This document shows positions 8,180-17,089 of a stretch of DNA of 64,000 nucleotides, in pieces. The notes beneath the pieces are model-generated. The model searched no databases, was not told the DNA's origin, and saw only the letters and a list, made by a program, of their open reading frames with translations. Source of the DNA: Burkholderia ubonensis subsp. mesacidophila (GTDB lineage: Bacteria > Pseudomonadota > Gammaproteobacteria > Burkholderiales > Burkholderiaceae); NCBI RefSeq assembly GCF_002097715.1, contig NZ_CP020738.1, positions 930,001 through 994,000 of the forward strand, written 5' to 3'. Made by a program: the position numbers and the translations under genes. Position 1 is the stretch's first letter; every line of letters begins with the position of its first letter.

Positions 8180-9466
8180 ATGACGCCAGACAAAGCCCTC
8201 GAACTGAACCGCAGCAAGCGCCGCGCGCTGTCGCTGCTGCTCGTCGCCGTCGCGGTATTCGTGACGACGATCTTCCTGCCGCGCGGCATCTGGATCGACG
8301 GGATCAAGGCCGTGGCCGAGGCCGCGATGGTCGGCGCGCTCGCCGACTGGTTCGCGGTCGTCGCGCTGTTCCGCCGCGTGCCGATCCCGTTCGTGTCGCG
8401 CCACACCGAAATCATTCCGCAGAACAAGGACAAGATCGCCGACAACCTCGCGGTGTTCGTCCGCGAAAAATTCCTCGGCCCCGACGCGCTCGCCGCGCAG
8501 ATCCGTCAGCACGATCCCGCACAGAAACTCGGCGCATGGCTCGGCGAGCCCGCGAACACCGACGCGCTCGGCAGCTACGCGACGAAGCTGATGAGTTTCG
8601 CGCTCGACATGACCGACGATGCGCGGATCCAGTCGTTCGTGCACGACGCGTTCCGCGCGCTGGTCGACCGCATCGACCTGTCGCAATCGGCCGGCGCGAT
8701 CCTCGACACGCTGACGAAGGACGGCCGCCACCAGGCGCTGCTCGACGACGCGATCGGGCAGGTGACGAACCTGCTCGACCAGCCGGAAAACCGCACGGTG
8801 ATCGCGGCCTACATCGTCGACTGGCTGAAGAGCCAGTACCCGACCGTCGAGAAGATCCTGCCGACGAACTGGCTCGGCGAGAACGGCGCCGAGCTGATCG
8901 CGAACGCGGTGAACCGCGTGCTCGAACAGGTCGCCGCGGACCCGGAGCACGAACTGCGGCAGCGCTTCGACGCGACGGTCGTCAAGCTGGTCGAGCGCCT
9001 GAAGCACGACCCCGTGTTCATCGAGAAGGGTGAGGATATCAAGCGCTACATCCGCGACGGCGATGCGTTCAACACCTACCTTTTGGATCTGTGGGACCAG
9101 CTGCGCACGTGGCTGAAGGCCGATCTCGCGCGCGCCGACTCGACGCTGCACCGGCAGGCCGCGACGCTCGGCGGCTGGCTCGGCGCGCGGCTCGTGGAAA
9201 GCCCGGCGCTGCGCGCATCGCTGAACGAGCATGTCGAGAAGGCCGTGTACGAGATGGCGCCGGATTTCGCCGACTTCCTGATGCGGCATATCCGCGACAC
9301 GGTGCGCAACTGGGACGCGCGCGAGATGTCGCGGCAGATCGAGCTGAACATCGGGAAGGACCTTCAGTACATCCGCATCAACGGCACGCTGGTGGGCGGG
9401 TTGATCGGGCTCGGGCTGTATCTCGTGTCGCTTGCGCCGCGCTGGGCGGGCGGCTGGCTGCATTGA
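8180..9466 (+). CDS. DUF445 membrane protein
   Basis: A 428-residue protein of the DUF445 (YjiN-like) family. A hydrophobic segment at about 17-36 is followed by the conserved AAMVGALADWFAVVALFRRVPIP block (about 46-70), a long charged helical middle, and a closing membrane segment at about 404-423. The topology suggests a large soluble domain anchored at both ends in the inner membrane. The family's role is not established; links to envelope integrity have been proposed. It stands alone between the andA operon and the toxin-antitoxin pair. Confidence 0.85.
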   Translation: MTPDKALELNRSKRRALSLLLVAVAVFVTTIFLPRGIWIDGIKAVAEAAMVGALADWFAVVALFRRVPIPFVSRHTEIIPQNKDKIADNLAVFVREKFLGPDALAAQIRQHDPAQKLGAWLGEPANTDALGSYATKLMSFALDMTDDARIQSFVHDAFRALVDRIDLSQSAGAILDTLTKDGRHQALLDDAIGQVTNLLDQPENRTVIAAYIVDWLKSQYPTVEKILPTNWLGENGAELIANAVNRVLEQVAADPEHELRQRFDATVVKLVERLKHDPVFIEKGEDIKRYIRDGDAFNTYLLDLWDQLRTWLKADLARADSTLHRQAATLGGWLGARLVESPALRASLNEHVEKAVYEMAPDFADFLMRHIRDTVRNWDAREMSRQIELNIGKDLQYIRINGTLVGGLIGLGLYLVSLAPRWAGGWLH

Positions 9467-9513
9467 GGCGGCCGGCGCCGGCGGGAAAAGGCGCGACGTC
9501 GCGCGCGCCCGGA

Positions 9514-9813
9514 TCAGACGTGCGCTTTCGAGCCGTGCAGTTGCAGGCCGAGCGCCTTGATGACCTTCAGGATCGTGCCGAAGCTCGGGTTGCCGTCGTG
9601 CGACAGCGCCTTGTACAGGCCTTCGCGCGACAGGCCCGCATCGCGCGCGACCTGTGACATGCCGCGCGCACGCGCGATCACGCCGAGCGCGTGCGCGATG
9701 AAGGCCGGATCGTCGCCGGCCTCCTGCAGACAGGCTTCGAAGTACTCGGCCATGTCGTCTTCGGTCTTCAGGTGTTCGGCCGAATCCCATGGCCGGGTCT
9801 TGATCTTGTCCAT
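9514..9813 (-). CDS. antitoxin of a RelE/HigB-type module
   Basis: A 99-residue helix-turn-helix protein resembling the addiction-module antidote family found downstream of RelE/ParE-like toxins. The DNA-binding helix-turn-helix is at about 50-72 (ARGMSQVARDAGLSREGLYKAL), followed by the family-typical GNPSFGTILKVIKALGLQL. It starts three bases after the toxin stop, so the two are co-translated, in the toxin-first order seen in HigBA-like systems. It would neutralise the toxin and repress the pair. Confidence 0.88.
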   Translation of the reverse strand: MDKIKTRPWDSAEHLKTEDDMAEYFEACLQEAGDDPAFIAHALGVIARARGMSQVARDAGLSREGLYKALSHDGNPSFGTILKVIKALGLQLHGSKAHV

Positions 9814-9816
9814 CGA

Positions 9817-10134
9817 CTACTCCGTATCGAGATGCTCGAGCATCGCATGCGCAGCCCGTATGTCCGCCTGTTGCGTCGACTTGTCGCCGCCGCACAGCAG
9901 GATCACCCATGCCGATTCCCGCTGCGCATAGTAGACGCGATAGCCCGGGCCATGGTCGATGCGCATTTCGACGACCGGCGCGCCGACGGACTTCCAGTCG
10001 CCAGGGTTGCCCGTCGCCAGCCGGTCGATGCGCGCCTGGATGCGGCGCTTCGCGACGCGATCCTGCAGCGCGTCGAACCATGCGTCGAAGAACTCGGTGG
10101 TTCCGATGGTGAATACAGGAGGAATGTAGGGCAT
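9817..10134 (-). CDS. toxin of a RelE/HigB-type module
   Basis: The 105-residue protein (from MPYIPPVF) belongs to the RelE/ParE superfamily killer proteins. Family blocks seen are TTEFFDAWFDALQDRVAKRRI, RLATGNPGDWKSVG, VVEMRIDHGPGYRVYY and LLCGGDKSTQQADI. By family it is an mRNA interferase or related inhibitor. An ATG 21 bases upstream (10155) is also in frame; neither start has a good ribosome site. A TTGACA-N17-TACATT promoter-like pair reads across the two candidate starts (10151 down to 10123), so the true start or promoter placement is uncertain. It is directly followed by its antitoxin. Confidence 0.86.
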   Translation of the reverse strand: MPYIPPVFTIGTTEFFDAWFDALQDRVAKRRIQARIDRLATGNPGDWKSVGAPVVEMRIDHGPGYRVYYAQRESAWVILLCGGDKSTQQADIRAAHAMLEHLDTE

Positions 10135-10547
10135 CGATAGCAGTGTGTCAACCATGGTTCACAGATTGTCGGTGGAGCGTCGCGTCGCTTTTCCATCGGA
10201 CGGATGGCGGCGCGATGTCTGACTATAGAGCCGCCCACCTCGCCTGACGGTCCGATTGGCCGTTCGGACGATCCCTCCGCGACGATCGGACGGAGCAGCG
10301 ACCGAAGTCGGGAATGTCCGATTCCGTCTACAATCGAAAGCGTCTTTGCCGCCGGCGCGCGTTCATTGCGCGCCGGCGGATCCGTTCGTCCTCCGGTTTC
10401 CGGAGACGCCGCCGCGCGCTGCGCGGCGGGCACGTGCAGTGTGGTCAGTGTCTGGTAGGTAAAGCGTCCGCGCGCCGTAGGCCGGCGTGCGTCCTGAGCG
10501 TCGCACGCCCGTAGGCCGGGCAGGCGGCATCAACCGAGAGTCCCCCC
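10135..10547. other. intergenic region with dyads, upstream of acetolactate synthase
   Basis: No credible gene in these 413 bases. Present are a GTCCGA-N8-TCGGAC dyad at 10250-10269, a GC-rich hairpin with arms GGCGTGCG (10484-10491) and CGCACGCC (10502-10509), and two copies of CGTAGGCCGG (10476-10485 and 10510-10519) that bracket that hairpin 29 bases before the next ATG. The leader therefore may fold, and the dyad may be an operator. Confidence 0.5.
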
Positions 10548-12188
10548 ATGAAAGCATCGGATCTGTTCGTGAAGGCGCTGGAAGCCGAAGGCGTCGAGTA
10601 TGTGTTCGGCATTCCCGGCGAGGAAAACCTCGATCTGCTCGAATCGCTGCGGCGATCGCGGATCAAGCTCGTGCTGACCCGGCACGAGCAGGCGGCCGGC
10701 TTCATGGCCGCCACCTACGGCCGCCTGACGGGCAAGACGGGCGTCTGCCTGGCGACGCTCGGCCCCGGCGCGACCAACTTCGTGACGGCGGCCGCGTATG
10801 CGCAGCTCGGCGGGATGCCGATGCTGATGATCACCGGGCAAAAGCCGATCAAGTCCAGCAAGCAGGGTCACTTCCAGATCGTCGACGTCGTCGACATGAT
10901 GCAGCCGCTCACGAAGTTCACGCGGCAGATCGTGTCGATCGGCAACATCCCGTCGGCCGTGCGCGAGGCGTTCCGGCGCGCGGAAGAGGAGCGGCCGGGC
11001 GCGACCCACCTCGAGCTGCCGGAGGACATCGCGCATGAGGAAGGCGACGGCAAGCCGATCCCGGCGAGCTACAGCCGGCGCCCGGTCGCGGAGGAGAAGG
11101 CGGTCGCGCACGCGGTCGACGCGATCCAGGCCGCGCGCCATCCGCTCCTGATGATCGGCGCGGGCGGCAACCGCAAGACGACCTGCAAGATGCTGCTCGA
11201 ATTCGTCGACAAGACGGGCATCCCGTTCTTCACGACGCAGATGGGCAAGGGCGTGATCGACGAGACGCACCCGCTCTGGCTCGGCAACGCGACGCTGTCG
11301 GACGGCGACTTCGTGCACCGCGCGATCGAGCACGCGGACTGCATCATCAACGTCGGCCACGACGTGATCGAGAAGCCGCCGTTCTTCATGCGCGCCGACG
11401 ACAAGACCGTGATCCACGTGAACTTCCTCGGCGCGCAGGTCGACCCGGTCTATTTCCCGCAGATCGAGGTGGTCGGCGACATCGCGAACGCGGTGTGGCA
11501 GATGAAGGAGGCGCTCGCGCCGCAGCCGCATTGGGATTTCGCGCGTTTCGCGATGATCAAGGAGCATTTCGACGCGCACCTGCAGAAGGGGCAGCAAGAC
11601 CCGCGCTTCCCGATGTATCCGGTGCGCATCGTCAACGACCTGTACCGCGCGCTGCCGGCCGACGGGATCGTGTGCCTCGACAACGGGATGTACAAGATCT
11701 GGTTCGCGCGCTACTGGCGCGCGCACGAGCCGAACTCGCTGCTGCTCGACAACGCGCTCGCGTCGATGGGCGCAGGCCTGCCGTCGGCGATCGCGACGAA
11801 GATCGTGCATCCGCAGCGCAAGGTGATCGCCGTGTGCGGCGACGGCGGCTTCATGATGAACTCGCAGGAGCTCGAGACGGCAGTGCGGCTGAAGCTCGAC
11901 ATCGTCGTGATGATCCTGCGCGACGACGCGTTCGGGATGATCCGCTGGAAGCAGGAGAACATGAATTTCCCCGACTTCGCGATGACGCTGCAGAACCCGG
12001 ATTTCGTGTCGTACGCGCAGAGCTACGGCGCGCACGGCCACCGGGTCGACGCGGCCGACGATCTCGAGCCGCTGCTGCGCGACTGCTTCGCATCGCCGGG
12101 CGTGCACGTGATCGACGTGCCGATCGACTACTCGGACAACGAGCGCGTGCTGAACCGCGAGATCAAGCGCCTGTCGGCGCAACTCTGA
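10548..12188 (+). CDS. acetolactate synthase-type ThDP enzyme, large subunit only
   Basis: A 546-residue thiamine-diphosphate enzyme of the acetolactate synthase group. The activating glutamate is Glu47 (TRHEQAAGFMAATYGRLTG), and the ThDP/Mg motif begins GDG at 431-433 (GDGGFMMNSQELETA). The ALS-like N-terminal, central and C-terminal domains are complete. There is no small regulatory subunit nearby, which argues for a catabolic AlsS-like or related lyase/ligase rather than the IlvBN biosynthetic enzyme. It is followed 22 bases later by an aldehyde dehydrogenase, so the pair probably processes a 2-oxo acid-derived aldehyde; the true substrate is not evident. Confidence 0.82.
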   Translation: MKASDLFVKALEAEGVEYVFGIPGEENLDLLESLRRSRIKLVLTRHEQAAGFMAATYGRLTGKTGVCLATLGPGATNFVTAAAYAQLGGMPMLMITGQKPIKSSKQGHFQIVDVVDMMQPLTKFTRQIVSIGNIPSAVREAFRRAEEERPGATHLELPEDIAHEEGDGKPIPASYSRRPVAEEKAVAHAVDAIQAARHPLLMIGAGGNRKTTCKMLLEFVDKTGIPFFTTQMGKGVIDETHPLWLGNATLSDGDFVHRAIEHADCIINVGHDVIEKPPFFMRADDKTVIHVNFLGAQVDPVYFPQIEVVGDIANAVWQMKEALAPQPHWDFARFAMIKEHFDAHLQKGQQDPRFPMYPVRIVNDLYRALPADGIVCLDNGMYKIWFARYWRAHEPNSLLLDNALASMGAGLPSAIATKIVHPQRKVIAVCGDGGFMMNSQELETAVRLKLDIVVMILRDDAFGMIRWKQENMNFPDFAMTLQNPDFVSYAQSYGAHGHRVDAADDLEPLLRDCFASPGVHVIDVPIDYSDNERVLNREIKRLSAQL

Positions 12189-12210
12189 ATTCACCGGAAG
12201 GAGACGTTCC

Positions 12211-13644
12211 ATGCTGAAGGAAACCTATCCGTACTACCTCGCCAACGAAGCGGTATACGCGAACACCGATCTCGACGTGACGGACAAGTACAGCGGCGCG
12301 GTCGCGACGCGCGTCGCGCTGGCCGACGCGAAGGCGATCGATGCGGCGATCGGCGCGGCGGTCGCCGCCGCGAAGCCGATGCGCGAGCTGCCCGCGTACA
12401 GGCGTCAGGCGGTGCTCGACCACTGCGTCGCGCGCTTTCGCGAGCGCTTCGACGAGCTGGCCGAGGCGCTGTGCATCGAGGCCGGCAAGCCGATCAACGA
12501 TTCGAAGGGCGAAGTGACGCGGCTGATCGACACGTTCCGCGTCGCGTCCGAGGAGTCGGTGCGGATCGACGGCGAAGTGATCAACCTCGAAATTTCCGCG
12601 CGCGCGCAGGGCTACACGGGCTACACCAAGCGCGTGCCGATCGGTCCGTGCTCGTTCATCTCGCCGTTCAACTTCCCGCTGAACCTCGCCGCGCACAAGG
12701 TCGCGCCGGCGCTCGCGGCCGGCTGCCCGTTCGTGCTGAAGCCGGCGAGCCGCACGCCGATCGGCGCGCTGATCATCGGCGAGATTCTTGCGGAAACCGA
12801 CCTGCCGAAGGGCGCGTTCTCGGTGCTGCCCGCGCATCGCGACGGCGCGGACCTGTTTACGAGCGACGAGCGCTTCAAGCTGCTGTCGTTCACGGGCTCG
12901 CCCGCGGTCGGCTGGGCGCTGAAGGAGAAGGCCGGCAAGAAGAAGGTCGTGCTGGAGCTGGGCGGCAACGCGGCGGCGATCGTCGACGCGGACCAGCGCG
13001 ACCGGCTCGACTACGTGGTCGAGCGGCTCGCATTCGGCGCGTACTACCAGTCGGGGCAGAGCTGCATCGGCGTGCAGCGGATCATCGTGCACGCCGGCCT
13101 CTACGACGCGCTGCGCGAGAAGCTGATCGCGAAAACCCGCTCGCTGAAGATGGGCGATCCGAAGGATCCGGCGACCTTCGTCGGCCCGATGATCTCCGAA
13201 TCCGAATCGCGCCGGCTCGCGGGCTGGATGGACGCGGCCGTCGCGGCGGGCGCGCAGGTCGTCGCGGGCGGCAAGGTCGACGGCGCGATGTTCGAGGCGA
13301 CGCTGCTCGAGAACGTCGGCCGCGAGCAGGATTTGTACCGGAAGGAAGCGTTCGGCCCGGTCGCGATCCTCGAGAAGTTCGACGACTTCGACGACGCGCT
13401 TGCGCGCGTGAACGACAGCGATTTCGGGCTGCAGGCCGGCGTGTTCACCGATTCGCTCGCGCATGCGCAGCGCGCGTGGGACGAACTGGACGTGGGCGGC
13501 GTCGTGATCAACGACGTGCCGTCGTTCCGCGTCGACAACATGCCGTACGGCGGCGTGAAGGACTCGGGCCTCGGCCGTGAAGGGATCCGCTACGCGATCG
13601 AGGACATGACCGAGCCGCGCCTGATGGTGGTGCGGCGCAGGTAG
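12211..13644 (+). CDS. NAD(P)-dependent aldehyde dehydrogenase
   Basis: A 477-residue ALDH-superfamily enzyme. The general base is Glu249 (VLELGGNAAAIV) and the nucleophile Cys285 (SGQSCIGVQRI); the coenzyme region FISPFNFPLNLAAHKVAPALAAG is at about 150-172. The GAFSVLPAHRDGADLFT stretch is reminiscent of the glyceraldehyde-3-phosphate/phosphonoacetaldehyde-type branch, but I cannot fix the substrate. A GGAAGGAGA ribosome site precedes the ATG. It is co-directional with and tightly spaced after the acetolactate synthase-like gene; a strong hairpin lies 97 bases after its stop. Confidence 0.88.
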   Translation: MLKETYPYYLANEAVYANTDLDVTDKYSGAVATRVALADAKAIDAAIGAAVAAAKPMRELPAYRRQAVLDHCVARFRERFDELAEALCIEAGKPINDSKGEVTRLIDTFRVASEESVRIDGEVINLEISARAQGYTGYTKRVPIGPCSFISPFNFPLNLAAHKVAPALAAGCPFVLKPASRTPIGALIIGEILAETDLPKGAFSVLPAHRDGADLFTSDERFKLLSFTGSPAVGWALKEKAGKKKVVLELGGNAAAIVDADQRDRLDYVVERLAFGAYYQSGQSCIGVQRIIVHAGLYDALREKLIAKTRSLKMGDPKDPATFVGPMISESESRRLAGWMDAAVAAGAQVVAGGKVDGAMFEATLLENVGREQDLYRKEAFGPVAILEKFDDFDDALARVNDSDFGLQAGVFTDSLAHAQRAWDELDVGGVVINDVPSFRVDNMPYGGVKDSGLGREGIRYAIEDMTEPRLMVVRRR

Positions 13645-13740
13645 TGCGGCGCGGAGGAAACCCGGCGGCGCGCGCAGGCGCCGCCCATCCGACGAACGGT
13701 CTCGACTGCACGCACGGCATCGTGATGTAATCGCGCGACA

Positions 13741-13772
13741 CGGCGGGCCGGGGTACGACACCCGGCCCGCCG
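13741..13772 (+). terminator. hairpin after the aldehyde dehydrogenase
   Basis: A perfect 12-base-pair stem (CGGCGGGCCGGG with CCCGGCCCGCCG) and an eight-base loop, followed by a T-rich stretch rather than a pure T run. It lies between the aldehyde dehydrogenase and the antiporter gene and probably ends the former transcript. Confidence 0.55.
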
Positions 13773-13800
13773 GCGGATTATTTCTTCACGAGGTCGATTC

Positions 13801-15384
13801 ATGTCCCCCGTATCGGCATTCAAGCTGGTTCTGTTGTCTTTTCTCGCGATCGTCGCGCTTGAATGCATCGCCAAGCGGCTGCGCTTGCCGCCCGCCGCGG
13901 CGCTGCTCGTCGGCGGCGTCGGCATCGCGTTCATTCCCGGCCTGCCGCCGATCAACCTCGACCCCGATCTCGTGCTGGTGGTGTTCCTGCCGCCGCTGCT
14001 GATGGACGGCGCGTATTTCTCCGTGTGGGAGGAGTTCAAGCGCAACCTCGGCGGCATCCTGCTGCTCGCGATCGGCGCGGTCGCGTTCACGACGCTCGCG
14101 GTCGGGCTCGCCGTGCACTGGGTCGTGCCGTCGCTGCCGTGGGCCGCCTGCTTCGCGCTCGGCGCGATCGTGTCGCCGCCCGACGCGGTCGCGGCGAAGG
14201 CCGTGCTCGAACGCGTCGCGCTGCCGCGCCGGCTGATGGTGCTGCTCGAAGGCGAGAGCCTGCTGAACGACGCGGCGGGCCTCGTGCTGTTCCGCTTCGC
14301 GGTCGTCGCTGCGCTGACCGGCGCGTTCAGCTTCCAGCACGCGCTCGTCGGCTTCGCGGAGCTGGGCGTCGGCGGCGTGGTGGTCGGCTTCGTGATCGGC
14401 TGGCTCGTCGTGCGCTTCCTGAAGCTGCTCGACGACGACTACCTCGTGATCACCGTCGCGGTGCTCTCCGGCTGGATCGGCTATATCGCCGGCGAAATGC
14501 TCGAAGTGTCGGGCGTGATCGCGACCGTGGTGGTCGGCATGATGCTCGGCTGGCACCAGCACGAGGTGTTCTCGGCGGCGGTGCGCACGCGCGCCACCGC
14601 ATTCTGGCAGGTCGTCGTGTTCCTGCTCGAGGCGCTGGTGTTCGTGCTGATCGGACTGTCGCTGCGTGCCGTGATCCACCGGCTCGGCGGTTTCGAGCAG
14701 GTGATCGGCACGATGATGCCGGCCGTGCTCGCGGTGCTGGCCGCGGTGGTCGTGTCGCGCTTCCTGTGGATCTATGCGGTCGAGGGGCTGAAAGGGCCGA
14801 CGCGCCGGTTCACGCGCGGCGCGTGCCGGCCGGACTGGCGGGCCGCGACCGTGATGAGCTGGGCCGGGATGCGGGGCGTCGTCACGCTCGCGATCGCGCT
14901 GTCGCTGCCCGACGCGATGCCGGGCCGCGACCTGATCCTCGTCGCCGCGTTCGCGGTGATTCTCGTCACCGTGCTGCTGCAGGGCACGACGATCGGCCCG
15001 CTGATCCGGCTGCTGCGCCTGCCGCAGCAGTTCGGGCATGCCGCGCATCACCTGACCGAGCCGCAGGCGTGGGCGCGCGTCGAGGCCGCGCAGCTCGCGG
15101 CGATCCAGCCGCTCGTGCGTGACGAGAACGGCGTCGTGATCCATCCGCGCCTGCTCGAGCAGTACACGTATCGCGCGGAATTGACGCAGCGCCTGCAGCA
15201 CGAGACCGCGTTTCCGGACAGCGAGCGCGCCGCGCACTACGACGTCGTGCTCGCCGCGATCGCGGCCGGCCGCGCGGAATTGTTGCGCCTGCATCGTTCC
15301 GGGCAGATCCACGACGAAATGCTGCACGCGCTCGAACGCGATCTCGACCTGCAGGAAGTCGCCGCGCAGCACGCGCGCGGATGA
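13801..15384 (+). CDS. CPA1-family Na+/H+ antiporter
   Basis: A 527-residue inner-membrane transporter with about twelve hydrophobic segments between residues 5 and 410 and a 115-residue cytosolic tail. The CPA1 exchanger signatures are present: GAIVSPPDAVAAKAV (about 121-135), LLEGESLLNDAAGLVLFRFAV (about 147-167) and SWAGMRGVVTLAIALSLP (about 357-374). It should exchange monovalent cations for protons in pH or salt homeostasis. The charged C-terminal tail ends LQEVAAQHARG and is of a type common in bacterial NhaP/YjcE-like proteins. It appears to be a single-gene unit. Confidence 0.9.
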   Translation: MSPVSAFKLVLLSFLAIVALECIAKRLRLPPAAALLVGGVGIAFIPGLPPINLDPDLVLVVFLPPLLMDGAYFSVWEEFKRNLGGILLLAIGAVAFTTLAVGLAVHWVVPSLPWAACFALGAIVSPPDAVAAKAVLERVALPRRLMVLLEGESLLNDAAGLVLFRFAVVAALTGAFSFQHALVGFAELGVGGVVVGFVIGWLVVRFLKLLDDDYLVITVAVLSGWIGYIAGEMLEVSGVIATVVVGMMLGWHQHEVFSAAVRTRATAFWQVVVFLLEALVFVLIGLSLRAVIHRLGGFEQVIGTMMPAVLAVLAAVVVSRFLWIYAVEGLKGPTRRFTRGACRPDWRAATVMSWAGMRGVVTLAIALSLPDAMPGRDLILVAAFAVILVTVLLQGTTIGPLIRLLRLPQQFGHAAHHLTEPQAWARVEAAQLAAIQPLVRDENGVVIHPRLLEQYTYRAELTQRLQHETAFPDSERAAHYDVVLAAIAAGRAELLRLHRSGQIHDEMLHALERDLDLQEVAAQHARG

Positions 15385-15794
15385 ACGCCGGGCGCGCCGG
15401 CGCCCGCCGTCTTTCGACCGTCACGCCCGCTGTCGCGGCCGCGACGCCGGCCCGCGGCCGCCCATTCCCGCCCCGCCGGTTGGCGGCACGCGCGCCTGCC
15501 GCATTCGCCTGCCCATTTCCATCCTGTAAATGATCGGATTTATTCCGACGCCGGTCTTTTTGACTGCTTGGCTTAACTAAACAGGAAGCGGATAGATACT
15601 GTGCTCTAATTTCATTTAGAATCAGCTGCTTATATTTATTGAGAGAGATTGTGCGGGGCGAGCACCGGGTGTCGACGGGGAAACTCGGCATCCGATGGCC
15701 TTGCGCGCCAGCGCCGATGGGCCCGATCGGCGTCAGCAGGCGGATCATTCCTCCGCAAGAATAAGATCGCGCTTAAGTCGGATAATCAACTCCC
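15385..15794. other. intergenic region with AT-rich island before wsp genes
   Basis: No gene supported. A small GC hairpin (CGGGCGC at 15389-15395 with GCGCCCG at 15400-15406, then a CTTT) may terminate the antiporter transcript. Bases 15530-15650 are markedly AT-rich for this genome and are the likely promoter area for the downstream hybrid kinase gene. Confidence 0.5.
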
Positions 15795-16928
15795 ATGAAT
15801 GAATCGATTGGAGATTCCGCGTTTGAAACAACGGTTATGAAAGAATCGAGTGGTGAAAAGGTATCGGATTACCTCGAGTCCGGTTTATCGGTCCTGCTTG
15901 TCGACGATCAAGCGTTCGTCGGCGAAGTGATTCGCCGCGCGTTGCGCAGCGAACATGACATCGATCTTCATGTTTGCACCGACGCGCAGCAGGCGATGGC
16001 CGTCGCGCGCGACGTGAAGCCGACGGTCATCCTGCAGGACCTGGTGATGCCGGACATCGACGGCCTCGACCTCGTGCGCGCGTGGCGCGCGGACGCGGCC
16101 ACCGCACGCGTGCCGATCATCGTGCTGTCCGCGAAGGAGGAGCCGGTCGTCAAGCGCGAGGCGTTCGTCGCCGGCGCGAACGACTATCTCGTCAAGCTGC
16201 CCGACGCGATGGAGCTGACGGCACGCATTCGCTACCATTCGAATTCCTACCTGATGTCGCGCCAGCGCGACGAAGCGCTCGATTTCCTGTCGCACGACAT
16301 GCGTTCGCCGCAGACGTCGATCCTTGCGCTGCTCGACGTGTACCGGGCAGAGCACGGCGACATGCCGCCGATCATGGAGCGCATCGCCGGCCACGCGCGG
16401 CGCGCGCTCGCGCTGGCCGACGGCTTCATCCACCTGACCCGCGCGCAGTCGGAGCGCCGCGCGCACGAGGTCGTCAGCCTCAACGAAATCGTGCTCGACG
16501 CAGTCGACCAGCTGTGGGAAAAGGCCGCCGGGTTCGGCAGCCGGGTCGTCGCGCAGGTGCCGGACGCCGAATGCGTGACCATGGGCGACCGGATGATGCT
16601 GACGCGCGCGGTCGCCAACCTGATCGACAACGGGCTCAAGTACGGCCCGGCCGGAACGGACGTGCATTGCACGCTGGGCGGCGACGACGGCGCGTGGCTG
16701 ATCGGCGTCGAGGACGGCGGCGCCGGCATCGCGCCCGCGCAGCGCGCGTCGGCGACCGAGACGTTCGTGAGGCTCGAGCCCGCGCACGGCGCGGCGCGCG
16801 GCGGCTTCGGCCTCGGGCTCGCGTTCGTCCGCGCGACGGCCGCGCGGCATCGGGGCCAGATCCTGATGCGCGATACCGCGCGCGGCTTCATGGTCGCGCT
16901 CCGGCTCCCCGCACAAGCGCAGCGGTGA
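15795..16928 (+). CDS. wspHRR: hybrid response regulator-histidine kinase of the Wsp locus
   Basis: A 377-residue protein with an N-terminal receiver domain (about 31-148; acidic Asp37/Asp38, phospho-acceptor Asp82 in ILQDLVMP, Lys134) joined to a histidine kinase core (His167 in FLSHDMRSP, N-box NLIDNGLKYG, G-box GGFGLGLAF). There is no membrane segment and no GGDEF domain. A gene of this make-up, called wspHRR, has been described beside the wsp genes of B. cenocepacia, where no wspR diguanylate cyclase is present. The receiver is the likely target of WspE phosphotransfer, and the kinase half the output. The start at MNESIG is the first ATG of the open frame; a shorter start at residue 15 is possible. 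Confidence 0.85.
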   Translation: MNESIGDSAFETTVMKESSGEKVSDYLESGLSVLLVDDQAFVGEVIRRALRSEHDIDLHVCTDAQQAMAVARDVKPTVILQDLVMPDIDGLDLVRAWRADAATARVPIIVLSAKEEPVVKREAFVAGANDYLVKLPDAMELTARIRYHSNSYLMSRQRDEALDFLSHDMRSPQTSILALLDVYRAEHGDMPPIMERIAGHARRALALADGFIHLTRAQSERRAHEVVSLNEIVLDAVDQLWEKAAGFGSRVVAQVPDAECVTMGDRMMLTRAVANLIDNGLKYGPAGTDVHCTLGGDDGAWLIGVEDGGAGIAPAQRASATETFVRLEPAHGAARGGFGLGLAFVRATAARHRGQILMRDTARGFMVALRLPAQAQR

Positions 16929-17035
16929 ATCCGCAGGTCGCGCGGCCTCGCCCGGCATGCGGGCGGCGCCCCACGGCCATGCCGCGCGCGTGCGCGCCCG
17001 CTCCCCACGCGCGCCGGTCGCACCGCCTCCGGCGG

Positions 17036-17056
17036 GCGCCGGCCGGCGCGGATATT
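17036..17056 (+). terminator. possible terminator or attenuator between wspHRR and wspA
   Basis: The perfect GC palindrome GCGCCGGCCGGCGC at 17036-17049 is followed by GGATATTTTTC. The five-T run is short, but the arrangement could end or attenuate the wspHRR transcript before wspA, which begins 41 bases later. Confidence 0.35.
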
Positions 17057-17089
17057 TTTCAACGCAGACTTTGAAAGCCCACAACGAAC

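Noticed and set aside
10123..10151. TTGACA-N17-TACATT as the promoter of the toxin gene
   Set aside because: It overlaps the first codons of the toxin; kept only as a note because the start site is unsettled.
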